From NCBI GenBank assembly GCA_015179045.1, contig WHUZ01000007.1:1476501-1540500 (forward strand): a stretch of 64,000 bases of DNA, written 5' to 3'. The notes below the pieces were generated by a model, which saw only the letters and a program-made list of their open reading frames with translations, was not told where the DNA came from and did no database searches. Position numbers and translations under genes: made by a program. Shown piece after piece: positions 1 through 11,484 of the stretch (positions are counted from its first letter, which is position 1; every line of letters begins with the position of its first letter). The stretch is from Kalaharituber pfeilii (taxonomy: Eukaryota; Ascomycota; Pezizomycetes; Pezizales; Pezizaceae).

Positions 1-1086
1 CCCTGTTGCGCCTCCTGAGAAAACCAAAGAGCCTACCCCTGCTTCTCCCACAGCAGCAGCAACAGCAACAGCCGCAGGCCCTCCTGTAGGCCCTGCTCCT
101 GAAGCTAAACCTCCTGCACGTCGCGGGCGCCCTCCCGGGACTTTCAAGCTTCCCCATAAACGCCGCGCTGCAGCTGCAGCCGCCGCCCGTGCACAAGCTC
201 TCGCCAAACTCGACGAGTCTACCACGGAGGGGCAGAAGCCGACGATACTGGCGTCAACGCTGCAGGCCAAAGAATACTCACCGAGCAGAGACGATGGAGA
301 GGACTTCGAAGAGGACATGGAGATCAACGAGCACGAGCCGAGGTATTGTACGTGTGGCGGTGTCAGCCACGGAACGATGCTTGGGTGCGATAATGAGGAG
401 GTTCGTGAACCCATTTCATTGCAGGTGCTTTGTTGAACCCACCCTTACGTCCCTTCCTCCCTTTCCTCACGAATTGAAAATGTTCTTGTGGATCTTCTTG
501 GATGGCCGTGTATATGTTTTCTTTTGATTCTCTTTCATGGCATATCATACACTTTGGCACATATATACACTTTCTTGGATGCTGGTTTTTCGGCCTTTTT
601 TTTTGTTTTTTTCTGTAAGCATACGAGTATATATACACACATTTTGAAGCTAAATGTACAGAAGTTTGTCGATGTATCATGGATTTTTGTGTTGCTTGTA
701 CATGCCCACGTTTCCATATCCTTTCCAATATCTCTTGCCAATAATGTCGTTTCATCCCATTTGGTCTCTTTCCATCTCCGCTCTCCCAATAAACATATCA
801 TGCAATCCCACCATACCATCATTCTCTCCTCCCGCCGTCCAACCTGCCTCCTCTGTCTGAATCAGAACCACTTACTAACCCATCGTCTGTTCCTACATTT
901 CTGTAGTGCGAACTCGAATGGTTCCATCTCGAATGCCTAGGCCTCACCGCGCCGCCGCCGAAGAGAGAGAAATGGTTTTGTCCGAGATGTAGAGAGCAGG
1001 GGGCCGGTGGGGGAAGTGGGGGGAAGGAAGGAGAGGGGAAAGGAGTCGTGAGGAAGGAAAGGAAGAGGAGGAGGAGAGTGAAGTAA
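1..1086 (+). CDS. ING-family PHD-finger protein, 3' part (5' end outside window)
   Basis: Exons 2-400 and 907-1086, joined in phase 0 by a 506-nt intron (GT at 401, AG at 905-906). The visible protein begins with an Ala/Pro-rich basic linker. It ends with a PHD finger split by the intron: YCTCGG...CDNEE before it and CELEWFHLECLGL...WFCPRC after it. This gives the Cys4-His-Cys3 zinc ligands and the aromatic/acidic residues typical of ING-type PHD fingers (Pho23/Yng1/Yng2), which read H3K4me3 for histone acetyltransferase or deacetylase complexes in the nucleus. After the finger comes a Gly/Lys/Arg-rich tail and a TAA stop. Which ING paralogue it is cannot be told without the N-terminal ING domain. 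The intron is long for a fungus, but the zinc-ligand order leaves little doubt about the join. Confidence 0.85.
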
Positions 1087-1326
1087 GCGTGTAGTATAGG
1101 GAGGTACGATAGTGGGAAGAAAGAAATTGGGGAGAGGTGGTGGGGAAGGAGAAGGGCGTTCTAGGGCCAAGCGAGTGATGGAGTTATTGTATTGGGATAT
1201 TGGTTATTGTGTCTTCGCACTGATTTGCTCTGTTAGCATTTGCTTTTCTTCCTTTTGTCACCGTTATTCATAGCGGCCTTGTCCATTCCCTCATGTATTA
1301 GGTTGTTCATTTCCTCGTTTTCCTTA

Positions 1327-1366
<40 letters not shown>

Positions 1367-1616
1367 AGGTTATGTTGTACGTTTTCATTCTAATGCATCA
1401 GAACCGTCGTGCTGAGGGTTATACTATACATGGTTTCTTTTTTAATACACTAACAGTTCATCATCATCATTATCATTATTATTATTATTTTTGTAAGTGT
1501 TTTTTTTTTTTGTTTTATTTATTTATTTTCTCTGTTGTACGGCTTAAGCAAAGTTTCGAACTTTCACCTTTCTGTATTATTAATAAACGTTATCCATCTG
1601 ATTCTCTTCCCCCTTT

Positions 1617-1647
<31 letters not shown>

Positions 1648-2094
1648 TTTTTTTTTTTTTTTGGTCGTTCCTTTCTTCCCGAATATCTACACATTTTTTT
1701 TAATTTTTTGTATCTGAGTTATTTTCTTATCACACGTATCTGATATACTGTATTATCTTATTTATTTCTCTCACTCGCCTCTATTTACTCCCCTCCCTCT
1801 CCCTGCGCACCTTCCCCCCGCATCATCCCGCGTCTCGCCCTGCCTTGATATCAACTCCGTACGCATACATGCACAGGTGCATACACTACATCCAGTATAT
1901 AAACAGCTATATATAGTCAACTTCACTTTTTACTGGAAGCTCCTAGACTCGTGATACAATCTTCATTTACTCTCTTTCTTTGTTTTTTATTTATTTTTTA
2001 TTTTATTTTATTTTTTATTTTTCTTTTAATAAATCTTTATAAATTGAACCGGGGGGGTGGAGGGCGGCAATGTTTCTTTGTCTCTCTCGGTTTA

Positions 2095-2142
<48 letters not shown>

Positions 2143-2460
2143 TTTTCGGTGGGAGCGGAGGGGTGTTGTAGAGATGTATCCAAATCTAAAGTTGAGGACA
2201 AGGCTGCTGTAGCATATCAAGTCAAAGATGTTTCCAGTTAGAATCTACCATGAAAAAGGAAAAAAACAAAAAAAATACCCATCGTTCAAAAAATCTACTC
2301 AGCCGGTTACATACATCTGGCCCCAGCTTCCAAATTTTTTCATGCATAAGACCTGGCGAGGATCAAAAAACTGGGCTCCCCTGTTATCTAGGCGGCGTCG
2401 ACTGCCCTGTTGAGTGTCTTGGCGTTTTTACTTCCCTGTTAGGCATAGTCTCCTAGTTTC
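1087..2460. repeat. Gene-free stretch with very long T tracts
   Basis: No supportable gene. The stretch holds uninterrupted T runs at 1329-1365 (37 T), about 1640-1662 and 2097-2137 (41 T), with T-rich low-complexity sequence between. It lies downstream of the PHD-finger gene and probably includes its 3' UTR. The predicted ORFs here are Phe/Leu strings made by the T runs. Confidence 0.7.
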
Positions 2461-3738
2461 AATGATCGCGTCCCCCATCTTCTCAAAGAAAGTTTGACAG
2501 AAGTATGGCAGCTATCATTATTGCTTATAGATACTAGTGACAAATTTTTGCGGTTTGCATGGTTCTACAATTCAACCGTATATATTGCCTTCCCCGGTTC
2601 AAAAGTATCGGCTGGACTGATAAGCACATACCTACCTGTCCGAAGTTTTTCATTCCTTATATAAAAATAGTTCTTTAATTTAAAAAAAAAAAAAAAAAAA
2701 ATTAGAAATTTTAACTATAAATTATTTTTATCAAATTTTTATACTTCTTTTCAATAGTATTTATTATATATTTTATTTTTTATCAAATTATATTATAAAT
2801 ATAGCTAATATATTTACTTTCTTATTAAACTAATTATATCTAATACAAATGAATATTAAAATAACTTGTATCTAGAACTACTTAATATTGTGTAAATGAG
2901 TTTCTGCTACCCTCTGGAGGGTGTACAAGGATACGCAGAACGCCATGGGTATCTGCAAGAGCTAGAACATATGTATATAAAGAGGAAAGCCCTGCAGCGA
3001 ATAGCGGCAAGCGAGGTTACAGGATATTGAAATAAAGAAAAAAAAAGATGAAAGGTAAGGCCTCAGGGAATGCCTTAAGATACACCTGACTTTTGCTACA
3101 TCTCCGCAATATCGGTAAGAACTTCACTTATTCTCGGTTCAACTGTAGGCTCCCCAACTGCTCCGTGTTGTCTGAGGAGACGAAGGTTGAGAGGATCGAG
3201 ACCAGTCACACCCTGGATGATCACATTCGTAAGGACGAGTCTTGTCAGGGTCTACCCGGAAAGGGGATATCCACTCATATGGACCTAAAGCTGCTAGTGA
3301 TGATTCGGTCTGATCAACCGATAGCTACAGTCTGGCAATGAAACATGGGTCGGGCACGGATGTGTATTGCAAGGATCTGACGGCATGGTCATAACACAGT
3401 GCAAGCAACACAAAGCCACCTAATGGACCTCCACTAGCAGAGCCACTGAACGGACCTCCAGGAGCAGAGCCACCGGGATGGACCTCTAGATGAGGCGAGG
3501 CAGTGGCTGAGGTACATCTATAGATAGAGCATCATGATATCATAGCATAGATTGACAATAGATGGAAGGCACGCAGGATTGACTATAAGAAGGGTCAGCT
3601 AGAGCTGCCCTATTGAAAGGTCAAGCATCAAGCGTTGTCCTAAGTTACACCCTCATATTTACTACATCATCGTAGGAACCGTAACAAGTCTGTTTTGGGG
3701 TACTGCCCAGAGACAGGTGTTATCCAAGGAGTGATTGT
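2461..3738. other. AT-rich spacer and a 27-bp imperfect tandem repeat
   Basis: No gene seen. An A tract at 2682-2700 is followed by about 180 bp of strongly AT-rich DNA. At 3422-3488 a 27-bp unit containing GGACCTCCA..AGCAGAGCCAC occurs about 2.3 times. Confidence 0.5.
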
Positions 3739-6100
3739 CTAGCGTGTGACATGCCTTGCGTTGCACCTGCCATAAACCATATTCCCACTATCTATAGCTA
3801 ATGTAAGGTGCGGAGTGGCCCTGCTCACAACCGCACTGTTATCATGGCCACCGGAAGCAAGCAGCAGACCATCAAGAGAGAAGGCTACACTCCTTACCAA
3901 CTGGCTATTGCGCTGAAAGCCATAGATGGCTTCTTGACGCTGAACTGACCAGAGCTGTATAGTATTACCATCACCAGCAGCAAGCAACTGACCATCAGGA
4001 GAGAAGGCTGCACTCATTACCGAGTTGTTATGGCCCTGAGAGGTATACATGGCTTCTTGACGCTGAACTGACCAGTGCCGTATAGTACTATCATAGCCAC
4101 TAGAAGCAAGCAGCTGTCCATCAGGAGAGAAGGCTACACTGTTTACCCAGTTGCAATGGCCCTGAAGGCTATGGATGGCTTCCTAACGTTAAACTGATCA
4201 AAGCCGTATAGTACTAATCACAGCCACTGGAAGCAAGCAGCTGTCCATCAGGAGAGAAGTTTACACCCATTACCACGTCGCTATGGCCCTGAAAGGTATG
4301 AATGGCTTCCTGACGCTGAACAGACCAGAGCCGTATAGTACTATCATAGCCACTAAGCAAGCAGTTGACCATCGGGAGAGAAGGCTACACTGTTTACCGA
4401 CTCGCTATGGCCCTGAAAGGTATGGACGGCTTCTTGCCGCCAGAGCCATATAATCTTATCTTTGCTGCCGGAAGCAAGCAGCTGACCGTCAGGAGAGAAG
4501 GCTACAGTCGTTACCCAGCCACCATGGCCCTGAAGGTTATGGATGGCTTCTTGATGCTCGCTATGCCATTAGCTAATTATGTGTATGAGTTCCAGTTGAA
4601 TATACAAACCTGGTATAGGTCTACATTTTGCAGTTGAGCCTGGTCAAAGAAGCCACCTGTTAGATCAGCCCTGGGAATCCGTATCCCACGCAAATCATGA
4701 CCACTAAAGCTCTTTCCACCTTTAACTAGGATTGTTATTGCATTCGCCGCTGTAGTGGAATAATCAGGGTCACTCTTGGATTGCTCAATTAAGGCCAAAA
4801 AGTAGTCTTGTAATGGCCTTGCTTTTTCAACGGTGAAATTAAGGACACCAGGATCATCAACAAGATGAAACTCATTGATCAGTGCATTGGCTGTACACTC
4901 TTTGAGTGATTTATCTTGCCAAAGTGCTTCAGCTACCAAATAGTCCCGTAGTGACTTGTGTAAAACTCGGTATGAATTCCCTTGCCGGATAAGTGGTGAC
5001 AAAATCCGTATTTTTGCATTGTCATGTGCTAAAAAATTTTCCCAGGCCGACTGATCCTGTGGTGTAGAATTGGAGAAAATACTAATGGGTGCATAGGTTG
5101 CTCCTAGTAGCTGATGACGATAGAGAACTAGTGCAAATTGTTGACAAAAGCATCATACTTGGAGGTTGAAGTCCATGTCTTCTAACTGCATGTATGCATC
5201 ACACTGAGGTTCCGGTAGTTGAATATTATTTAAGCGGACATGCGGGTGGTTTAACCAATAATCTATAAACTGTTCGTATAAATTCCCCCGCTTGAGTTTG
5301 TCTTTGCCTTGAGCTGGCCTCACACTCATAGTCATTTTGAGGAGGAAAGGACTGTTGATTAAGGCGGACGCATCGGGACTCAGTATATATTATTCATACT
5401 TCTTGATTGAGCGGCCAGGCCTTGCCTTTACATATTGCAAAATATACTTCCGGATGTTTACCTTTGAAAATGGAGCATGGTAGTATTCTTGAAATAGAGT
5501 ATCTTACGTGATGTCGTCTGAAAATGTTTTTTACTTGTTTGTAGAGTTCCGCCAGAGCATACTCCAGTCTTCGTTTGAAAGCATTCCTCGTCGAGCCAAG
5601 CTGCAATGTAACCTCCAGCGATGTGTTCATATAGATATAGGCATAGAATTCACACTTTGCCATTGTATCAACAATGATTGCTATTGCAAATTCCAGACTT
5701 TCCATCAATTGGACGTAATTGAGCACAACCTATTACCATGATTAATCTCTATGTATAAATGCAAGAATTTATGACTGACCCTTAAAATAGCCCTAACACT
5801 AGCCCAAACAAGAGCAGTAATTTTCGGGTTATGCTGTATTGCTACATCAACAATATTTGAGTAACTCTCTATGCATTTCAGGATCGGTCCTATCCGTTCC
5901 ACTACAGCTACACGCTCGCCATGCCTGTTGGTGTATTTCCATTGCTTCTCTTTACTCTCCTTATGAACAGTCTGTAAATCCCTAATTTCACCCTCGATCT
6001 GATCTCGCGTTGGGTTGCTTGGTAAATTCTGTCCAGAACTTTGAGGTGTTGAACTGGATGTTGAGGCATTGATTTTATGCACTAAGTCGGCGCTTTCCAC
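3739..6100 (-). pseudogene. Broken NLR (STAND) gene with WD40 repeats, NACHT core missing
   Basis: Reading on the minus strand from 6100, the first piece resembles the N-terminal region of fungal NLR/STAND proteins (IVDVAIQHNPKITALVWASV at about residues 85-105). It continues in another frame to about 5394. Within some 25 bp the sequence then jumps to the region that normally follows the NACHT ATPase (SPFLLKMTMSV, then YEQFIDYW). No P-loop or Walker B is present, so the NTPase core appears deleted. The post-NACHT part runs through an in-frame TGA near 5150 to YRVLHKSLRDYLVAEALW and a pentapeptide-like stretch (DLRGIRIPRADLTG). WD40 repeats follow (AFSPDGQLLAAG). Shifts and stops break the array; one copy near 4357 lacks 2 nt relative to its sister copies. 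Family knowledge: intact relatives (HET-E/NWD type) act in cytosolic allorecognition or immunity. This copy cannot encode that protein. Confidence 0.8.
3860..4560 (-). repeat. WD40 repeat array, about 6 copies of a 126-bp unit
   Basis: Six near-identical units follow each other. The conserved block encoding VAFSPDGQLLASG recurs with starts near 3883, 4006, 4131, 4257, 4383 and 4499 (spacing 123, 125, 126, 126, 116). One unit is 42 codons, one WD blade. Nucleotide similarity between units is high by eye, as expected from recent duplication or gene conversion, and unlike ancient WD40 blades. The antisense strand is also open through part of the array; that is a shadow. Confidence 0.8.
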
Positions 6101-9100
6101 TTAAACATGCCATACCCAAGTAGCAGAGGTTAGCCCAGCCGGAGGTAAGCACCGCTACTTTCGGTAAACTTACTAAGCCTTAAGTTTTTGCCCAATGGCG
6201 ACTGGGGTTCCCGGTTGCTGATTATTCATGTTTGCGGTATCACATTGTTCACACAGAATGATGAGAGGTTAGAACGACGAGAACTTGTGTAAGAAGTCCT
6301 TCACTTTGGAGTTCTGAGCGGCGTCGATGTAATGAAAAGATTGATGATTACCTCTCTCCGCATTTATTTTCATTGAAGTTGTGATTTGTATGCGGCTCCA
6401 CCAGCAAGGCTGTAATCCTTGATCAACCAATCATTGGCATGTATATAGAGAGGTACGGAGAGGGCTCATGTACTCAGTACCTAGTAGACCTTTCTAAATC
6501 CACTCCACACTGTCTCTGTCACTTGCTGCATATAGTACGTACCCTGAAAGATAATCCATACCAGATCCTTTTGTATGAAGTATACCTTTGTACAAGAAGT
6601 CTCTCGCTAATAACATATGTAGAGGACATAAGTATATAAAGCTGACGAAGTAGTCGTATTATATATAGCATCTAATATGTTCTTTCAGCGTGTGAAATAT
6701 TTTCAGTCGCAGCGAAGAATTGGGACTTTTCCACCCCATCAGCAAGCGCTGCTCGTAGCCGTTCTCTTGTCTCTAGTGGTAAATAGCTGAAGCCTTGGTA
6801 CAAAACCATAGGTTGCTGTCTCAAATCTTCCAGTTTATTTTAACGACGGCGTTTGGTGTTACAGCCTTGCCCAGCACCCCCAACCGGAAGTCAGGTTTGC
6901 AAACCCTCCGAAATTGAGGGTAAGGGGCGACAATCGCATTGTCGCAGGTCTCAGGGCTGGGGAATTGTCTATGACAGGGTAGTATGTGCACATGACACCA
7001 CTCCACTCGTTCTATTAATCTCATTAATCGTCATACTGTTCTTGCTATGATACACACGATTTACCCCGCCTTGCACCTTGGCAGACCCTGTCTGGCTAAC
7101 CTCGCGTCATTTTGTCTGAGCCTTGGTATTCTTGGGCCTCCAAACCCCGTTTGGTAGTCTTGCTACTGTGTGCCTATTTGGGCAGGTTGGTCCAGAGGCT
7201 CTGCTTGGTAGTCAGAATATAAACGGGGTATTCCCACATTTCACTTCACCTCCAGCTTCACCTTCCGTTTCACTTATGCTATGCTACGCTTTGTTCTGTG
7301 TAAGCATAGGGCATTACGGTACGTTTCGCTGTCGCTCTAGTTTCCTCCGTTTTGAAGTCGGCGTTGGCGGATATTTACAGGCAATTACTTGGAGTTAGTG
7401 TATGGTTCAAGTTTGTGGACACGCTGTGCCCGAAGCAAGTCCTTGATTCAACTTGACTGGTCCAAAAAGAGAGCTTGAGCAATCCAGGTTTTATGGCCCT
7501 GTTATTGTCCTATTGAATCACTTGTTTCCGTCGGAAGAACATTTCATGATTACGCCTCAATATAAACGGCCAGAATAGGCGAAGTCCGTTGTAGTTCGGA
7601 GGGCGGGTAGTTCTGTAAAACTGCCTGGCTGTGGACTTGCCAATGGGTATAACGGCGATGGCAGACTACCGCAGTTCGGCGATTGGACGGACTACGGTGG
7701 CGAGGGAAGGCAGAGAGAAAGATCAGGAACCAGACGGGTCTATTGGTTGACAATACAACGGGCGAAGAGAAGAAGAACTACTACAGAAGCGGTACCCGGG
7801 CCCTTATATCTATGCGATCCACCGATATAGGAAACAATAGTGGTATCAGTAACAAGACAGATGGAAAGGCAGGACTAAGACGAGACAGGGAGGCGTAGAT
7901 GGAATGTGAAGGTGTCAGTAATCACAGGGAATACAGTGCTGATATCAGTGTAATGTCGGTGAGGTGCCAAGTGGCTAATAATCCGACCCGGGACGGCTCG
8001 TCAGGCCTTGCCACGTCGGCAATGGCATCGTACTCTAACCAATCGGCTGCGGCTTAGCAGGTCTCACCCAAGGTCTTGGCTTACCAGTTGGGCTCAACTT
8101 GTCGGCTTGCGGAAAGGTGGCTATGCAAGATTATCGGAGGTTAGACTCCTATACTGCCCTAGAGGCCATGACGAGATTCGATACAAACAAAGTATTCTTT
8201 GTTGAATAAAACCATCAGGGCACATTCAACACATTTCAACTCAAGCCTCGGCAGATATCCAGAGGTGTGAAAGCTTAAAGTCCTCTTTGACAATGTCAGA
8301 ATACCAAAGCTCTATGGACTAAGCGCTATGAGACAAGGATTTGTCTTATATACAGTGGATATGGATAATAGTGACATTCTTCCCAAGGCTATACCGGATG
8401 GTGCTACTTAAGTTATCAATACGGCCGCCGCGCAGTGGTGGAGTTATGAAATTCTCACCCTGCGAGGGTGAAGATGTTCGTGGAATCGATGACATTTAGA
8501 AAATGTGCGGAGGCGTGAAGGTTTATTCCAACTTTTAAATGCGAAGTAGTTATGCTCATACAAGTGATAGTTATTGATCGATTGCAGCTGCTGGAGGGAG
8601 AAGGAGAGGAGGGTTCAAGAGAAGGTGTAACTGTCAACTTTCCGAACTGACCTACTCAGTATGCCTTGGTCGAAATGGAATGCTGTGGCCTCCAGTGATG
8701 GAAGGTAGCAATCAATGCCATGGAAAGAATTTGAGAGCCCTGGTTTGATTCTCACATCTAGCAGGAAGAGGGTTGTCTAGCCTCCTAAAAGTAAATAATA
8801 ATGCTTGTACTGTAATGCTCCGGTTCTAGAGATGATCAACTGAGAGTTGAAACCGAGGCAACTCGTTTTAAGGCCGCAAGCTGCAGTTGTTCTTAGTTGA
8901 TATCTTCTCTCTCTGGATGCAAATGCTTACACCCTGACGGTACACATTGGAGTTGTTACCACTTACGGAGAAGAGCTTTCTCCTCTGGAGGCATCTGATA
9001 TAGGATTTGGAGCGCGCGAGGGCTTCCAGTCGTCTATAGTCCAGGCTAGCAGATCTCAAAGCATCACACGCTCAGGCTCAGGCCCAGCCTGTTGCATCAC

Positions 9101-9504
9101 TCCCACATGGCGTCTATCGTCATGAACGAAGCCCCCACACAATATGTACGTACCGTCAGGACCAAGATCATTAATCTGATATTACTCCCAGAAAGCTAAG
9201 CTAATACAATACAATCCCTCGAAATCGAATTCTGTCGCAATCCCACCAAACACAAGTCCTGAACTCGCCATGACCGCGTAAAAAATTGCTGCAGGATGCA
9301 TCTAGATGCTGGTACTTATGGTTATTGGTAAAGGAAGCCTGTTTACACTTGTTGTACCTGCTTGAATGCTGTAGTCTTGATAGTAGATTAGTATGGCTTG
9401 CATTTGCTTATTAGATTGAACATGGTAGGAGTAAGACTAATGGTAAAGGAGAAAACATACCATACAAGCCCAAGTCATAATTTACAGTTCTGATAGAAAT
9501 TGGA
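6101..9504. other. Gene-free stretch
   Basis: I see no supportable gene on either strand in these 3.4 kb; the ORFs are short and unlike known families. A 22-bp sequence at 8155-8176 (TGCCCTAGAGGCCATGACGA) recurs almost identically at 12992-13013 and may be the edge of a dispersed repeat. Confidence 0.45.
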
Positions 9505-11484
9505 TTATAATCCATCTTTCCCTCCCTCGAAGCTATCAAGGTCATATTCCTCAGGATATTTTTCCAACACATTTTTCAGCTCAGCCATCTGTTCCTTCAA
9601 GTCTTCACTTGGCTCTTCGAAGACATCAATAAATAGATTTTTTATGGCTGGTTTTTTGGCCTTCTCTGCCTTTGCAAAGGCTTGCAATATCTCTTTCCTC
9701 AAACGTCCTCTGAGGGCCGTATCTTCATCCGCTGACCACCAATTTTTGGCCTCAAGATATTTTCGTAGCCTAGCCAATGTTAGAACATGAGCAACTGAAG
9801 TGGTATCATTTGAAGATAGAGAGTAGAATATATTTCTGACCTCGTGATTGGATTATCTCTCCGTTTCCAATCTACATAAAAGTGTTAGCTTAACGTTGAA
9901 ATCACCTTGAAATGAGTATTTATTACCCTCAACTTCATCCTTTGCTCTGTAAGCAAATGAATCGTCACTTGTCGAATGATGTGATACTCTATAAGACATA
10001 GCCTCAATTAAGACTATAGTATCATTAGATTTGCCTCCATAATAGTGCTGGGAAACCCTACCAGGCTTGTGCTGTGAAACCGCAAGCTCCCTGGCTCTCT
10101 TCGTTACTTCATAGACTGCCCATATCTAGACAATTGTTAGAAGGTTCACGTTTTATCAACCAAGCCACGCAGCTCACATCATTGCCATCAACTCTTATGG
10201 TGTCAATACCATAACCCATTCCCCGACTTGCTATCCCATCCCCTTTGTATTGTTCTAGTGTTGGTGTACTGATGGCATAACCATTATTCCGGCATATAAA
10301 TACTACTGGGCAGCTTCGTGTTGCAGCAATATTCAGGGCTGCGTGGAAATCTCCTTCAGATGCTGCACCCTCTCCAAAGTAACAGACCGTGATATTGGGA
10401 GAATTTTCCAGCTTTAGAGCATAACTACATTCCTGTTAGCCAAGTTACACTTGTTATAAACATGGAAGATATTTGGAAGAATCATTTGGAGGCTTACGCT
10501 GCACCAACAGCTATGATGTGGGTCTGCACGTTATTTATTGTGATTGAATATAATTCTTGGAGGATATCTTACCATGTGGTATTTGGGTAGCAAGTGGAGA
10601 TGATATAGGATGCTAGTTGACCTATTAGCTAGACGAATGTAAAATCCATAGATAGCTCCTTACAATCCGCAGGCGCTCACTCATGTAATGAACTGGCATA
10701 TTCCGCCCCTTCCCATAATCATCTTTATTTGAAAAAAGCTGGTTCATGAACTGTGCCACTTCTGGTGAGCCAGTTGCATTTGAATGCAGATAGCTGACTT
10801 TTGGCATATACCTCGTCTAATCCGTACCCTCTGTACATTAGAACACCCTGTTCCCGATACTGTGAAAAAATGACGTCGTCTGGTTCGAGTGCTGCTGCAC
10901 TCCCAACAGCGATACCCTCTTCCCCCGCACTGACCTATGCTGGTATTAGCAGCATTAAGTGATTCTGAGGATTGTGAATTTGCTTACCATATAAAAACTT
11001 ATTCTTCCCTGCCTCTGAGAGTCATACATGATCATGTCCATAATGCTGACTAAGGTGAGTATTAGCATGCAGCAATAGTGCCCTTGTCTCAATTTATTGT
11101 ATTAACCTGCAACCATATCCCGGTACATTTTCAAGGCCATCTCTTTAGGCACCTTTGGCTCATTTGAGACATCAATAACAACTCCATCTGTATCCATGAG
11201 TCGGTAAGTAGGTATGTCAGGGGCATCACCAGGTGATTGAAACTTGAGTTCTGGGCTGAATTTCGATTTAAGTGCACCAGGAAAATAGATACTACAATTG
11301 GTTAATGATAATTTCATTAAATGGCAGATAGGGATAATCACCTATCTGAGTGCAAAGGTTGCCGAATTGGCTTATTCTGCTTTCTAGGTCCTATTATCGA
11401 GAAGTTGCGTAATGTCGGGACCACAGGGCTCCTTGTGATCAGTGAACGAGTCGTCACCCTTGCAGCTATTCTTGAAATTGACAT
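9505..11484 (-). CDS. BCKDHA: Branched-chain 2-oxoacid dehydrogenase E1 alpha subunit, mitochondrial
   Basis: Eleven exons on the minus strand: 11342-11484, 11107-11291, 10988-11049, 10812-10934, 10664-10750, 10573-10612, 10498-10510, 10424-10178, 10125-9927, 9871-9841, 9769-9505. All splice phases agree and give 464 aa, the normal length. The start at 11484 opens a basic, hydroxylated mitochondrial presequence. Family marks in order: [43 protein letters not shown], the thiamine-diphosphate motif GEGAASEGD...NN, and the phosphorylation loop [16 protein letters not shown]. The loop keeps the serine used by the regulatory kinase in animal enzymes. The protein pairs with E1 beta to decarboxylate the 2-oxoacids of Leu, Ile and Val. 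Odd: exon 7 is only 13 nt, and the gene is intron-dense for an ascomycete. Confidence 0.95.

Noticed and set aside
1240..1743. Phe/Leu-rich 167-codon ORF
   Set aside because: Produced by T homopolymers.
4365..4637. Plus-strand 90-codon ORF
   Set aside because: Antisense shadow of the WD40 repeat array; its periodicity follows the minus-strand units.
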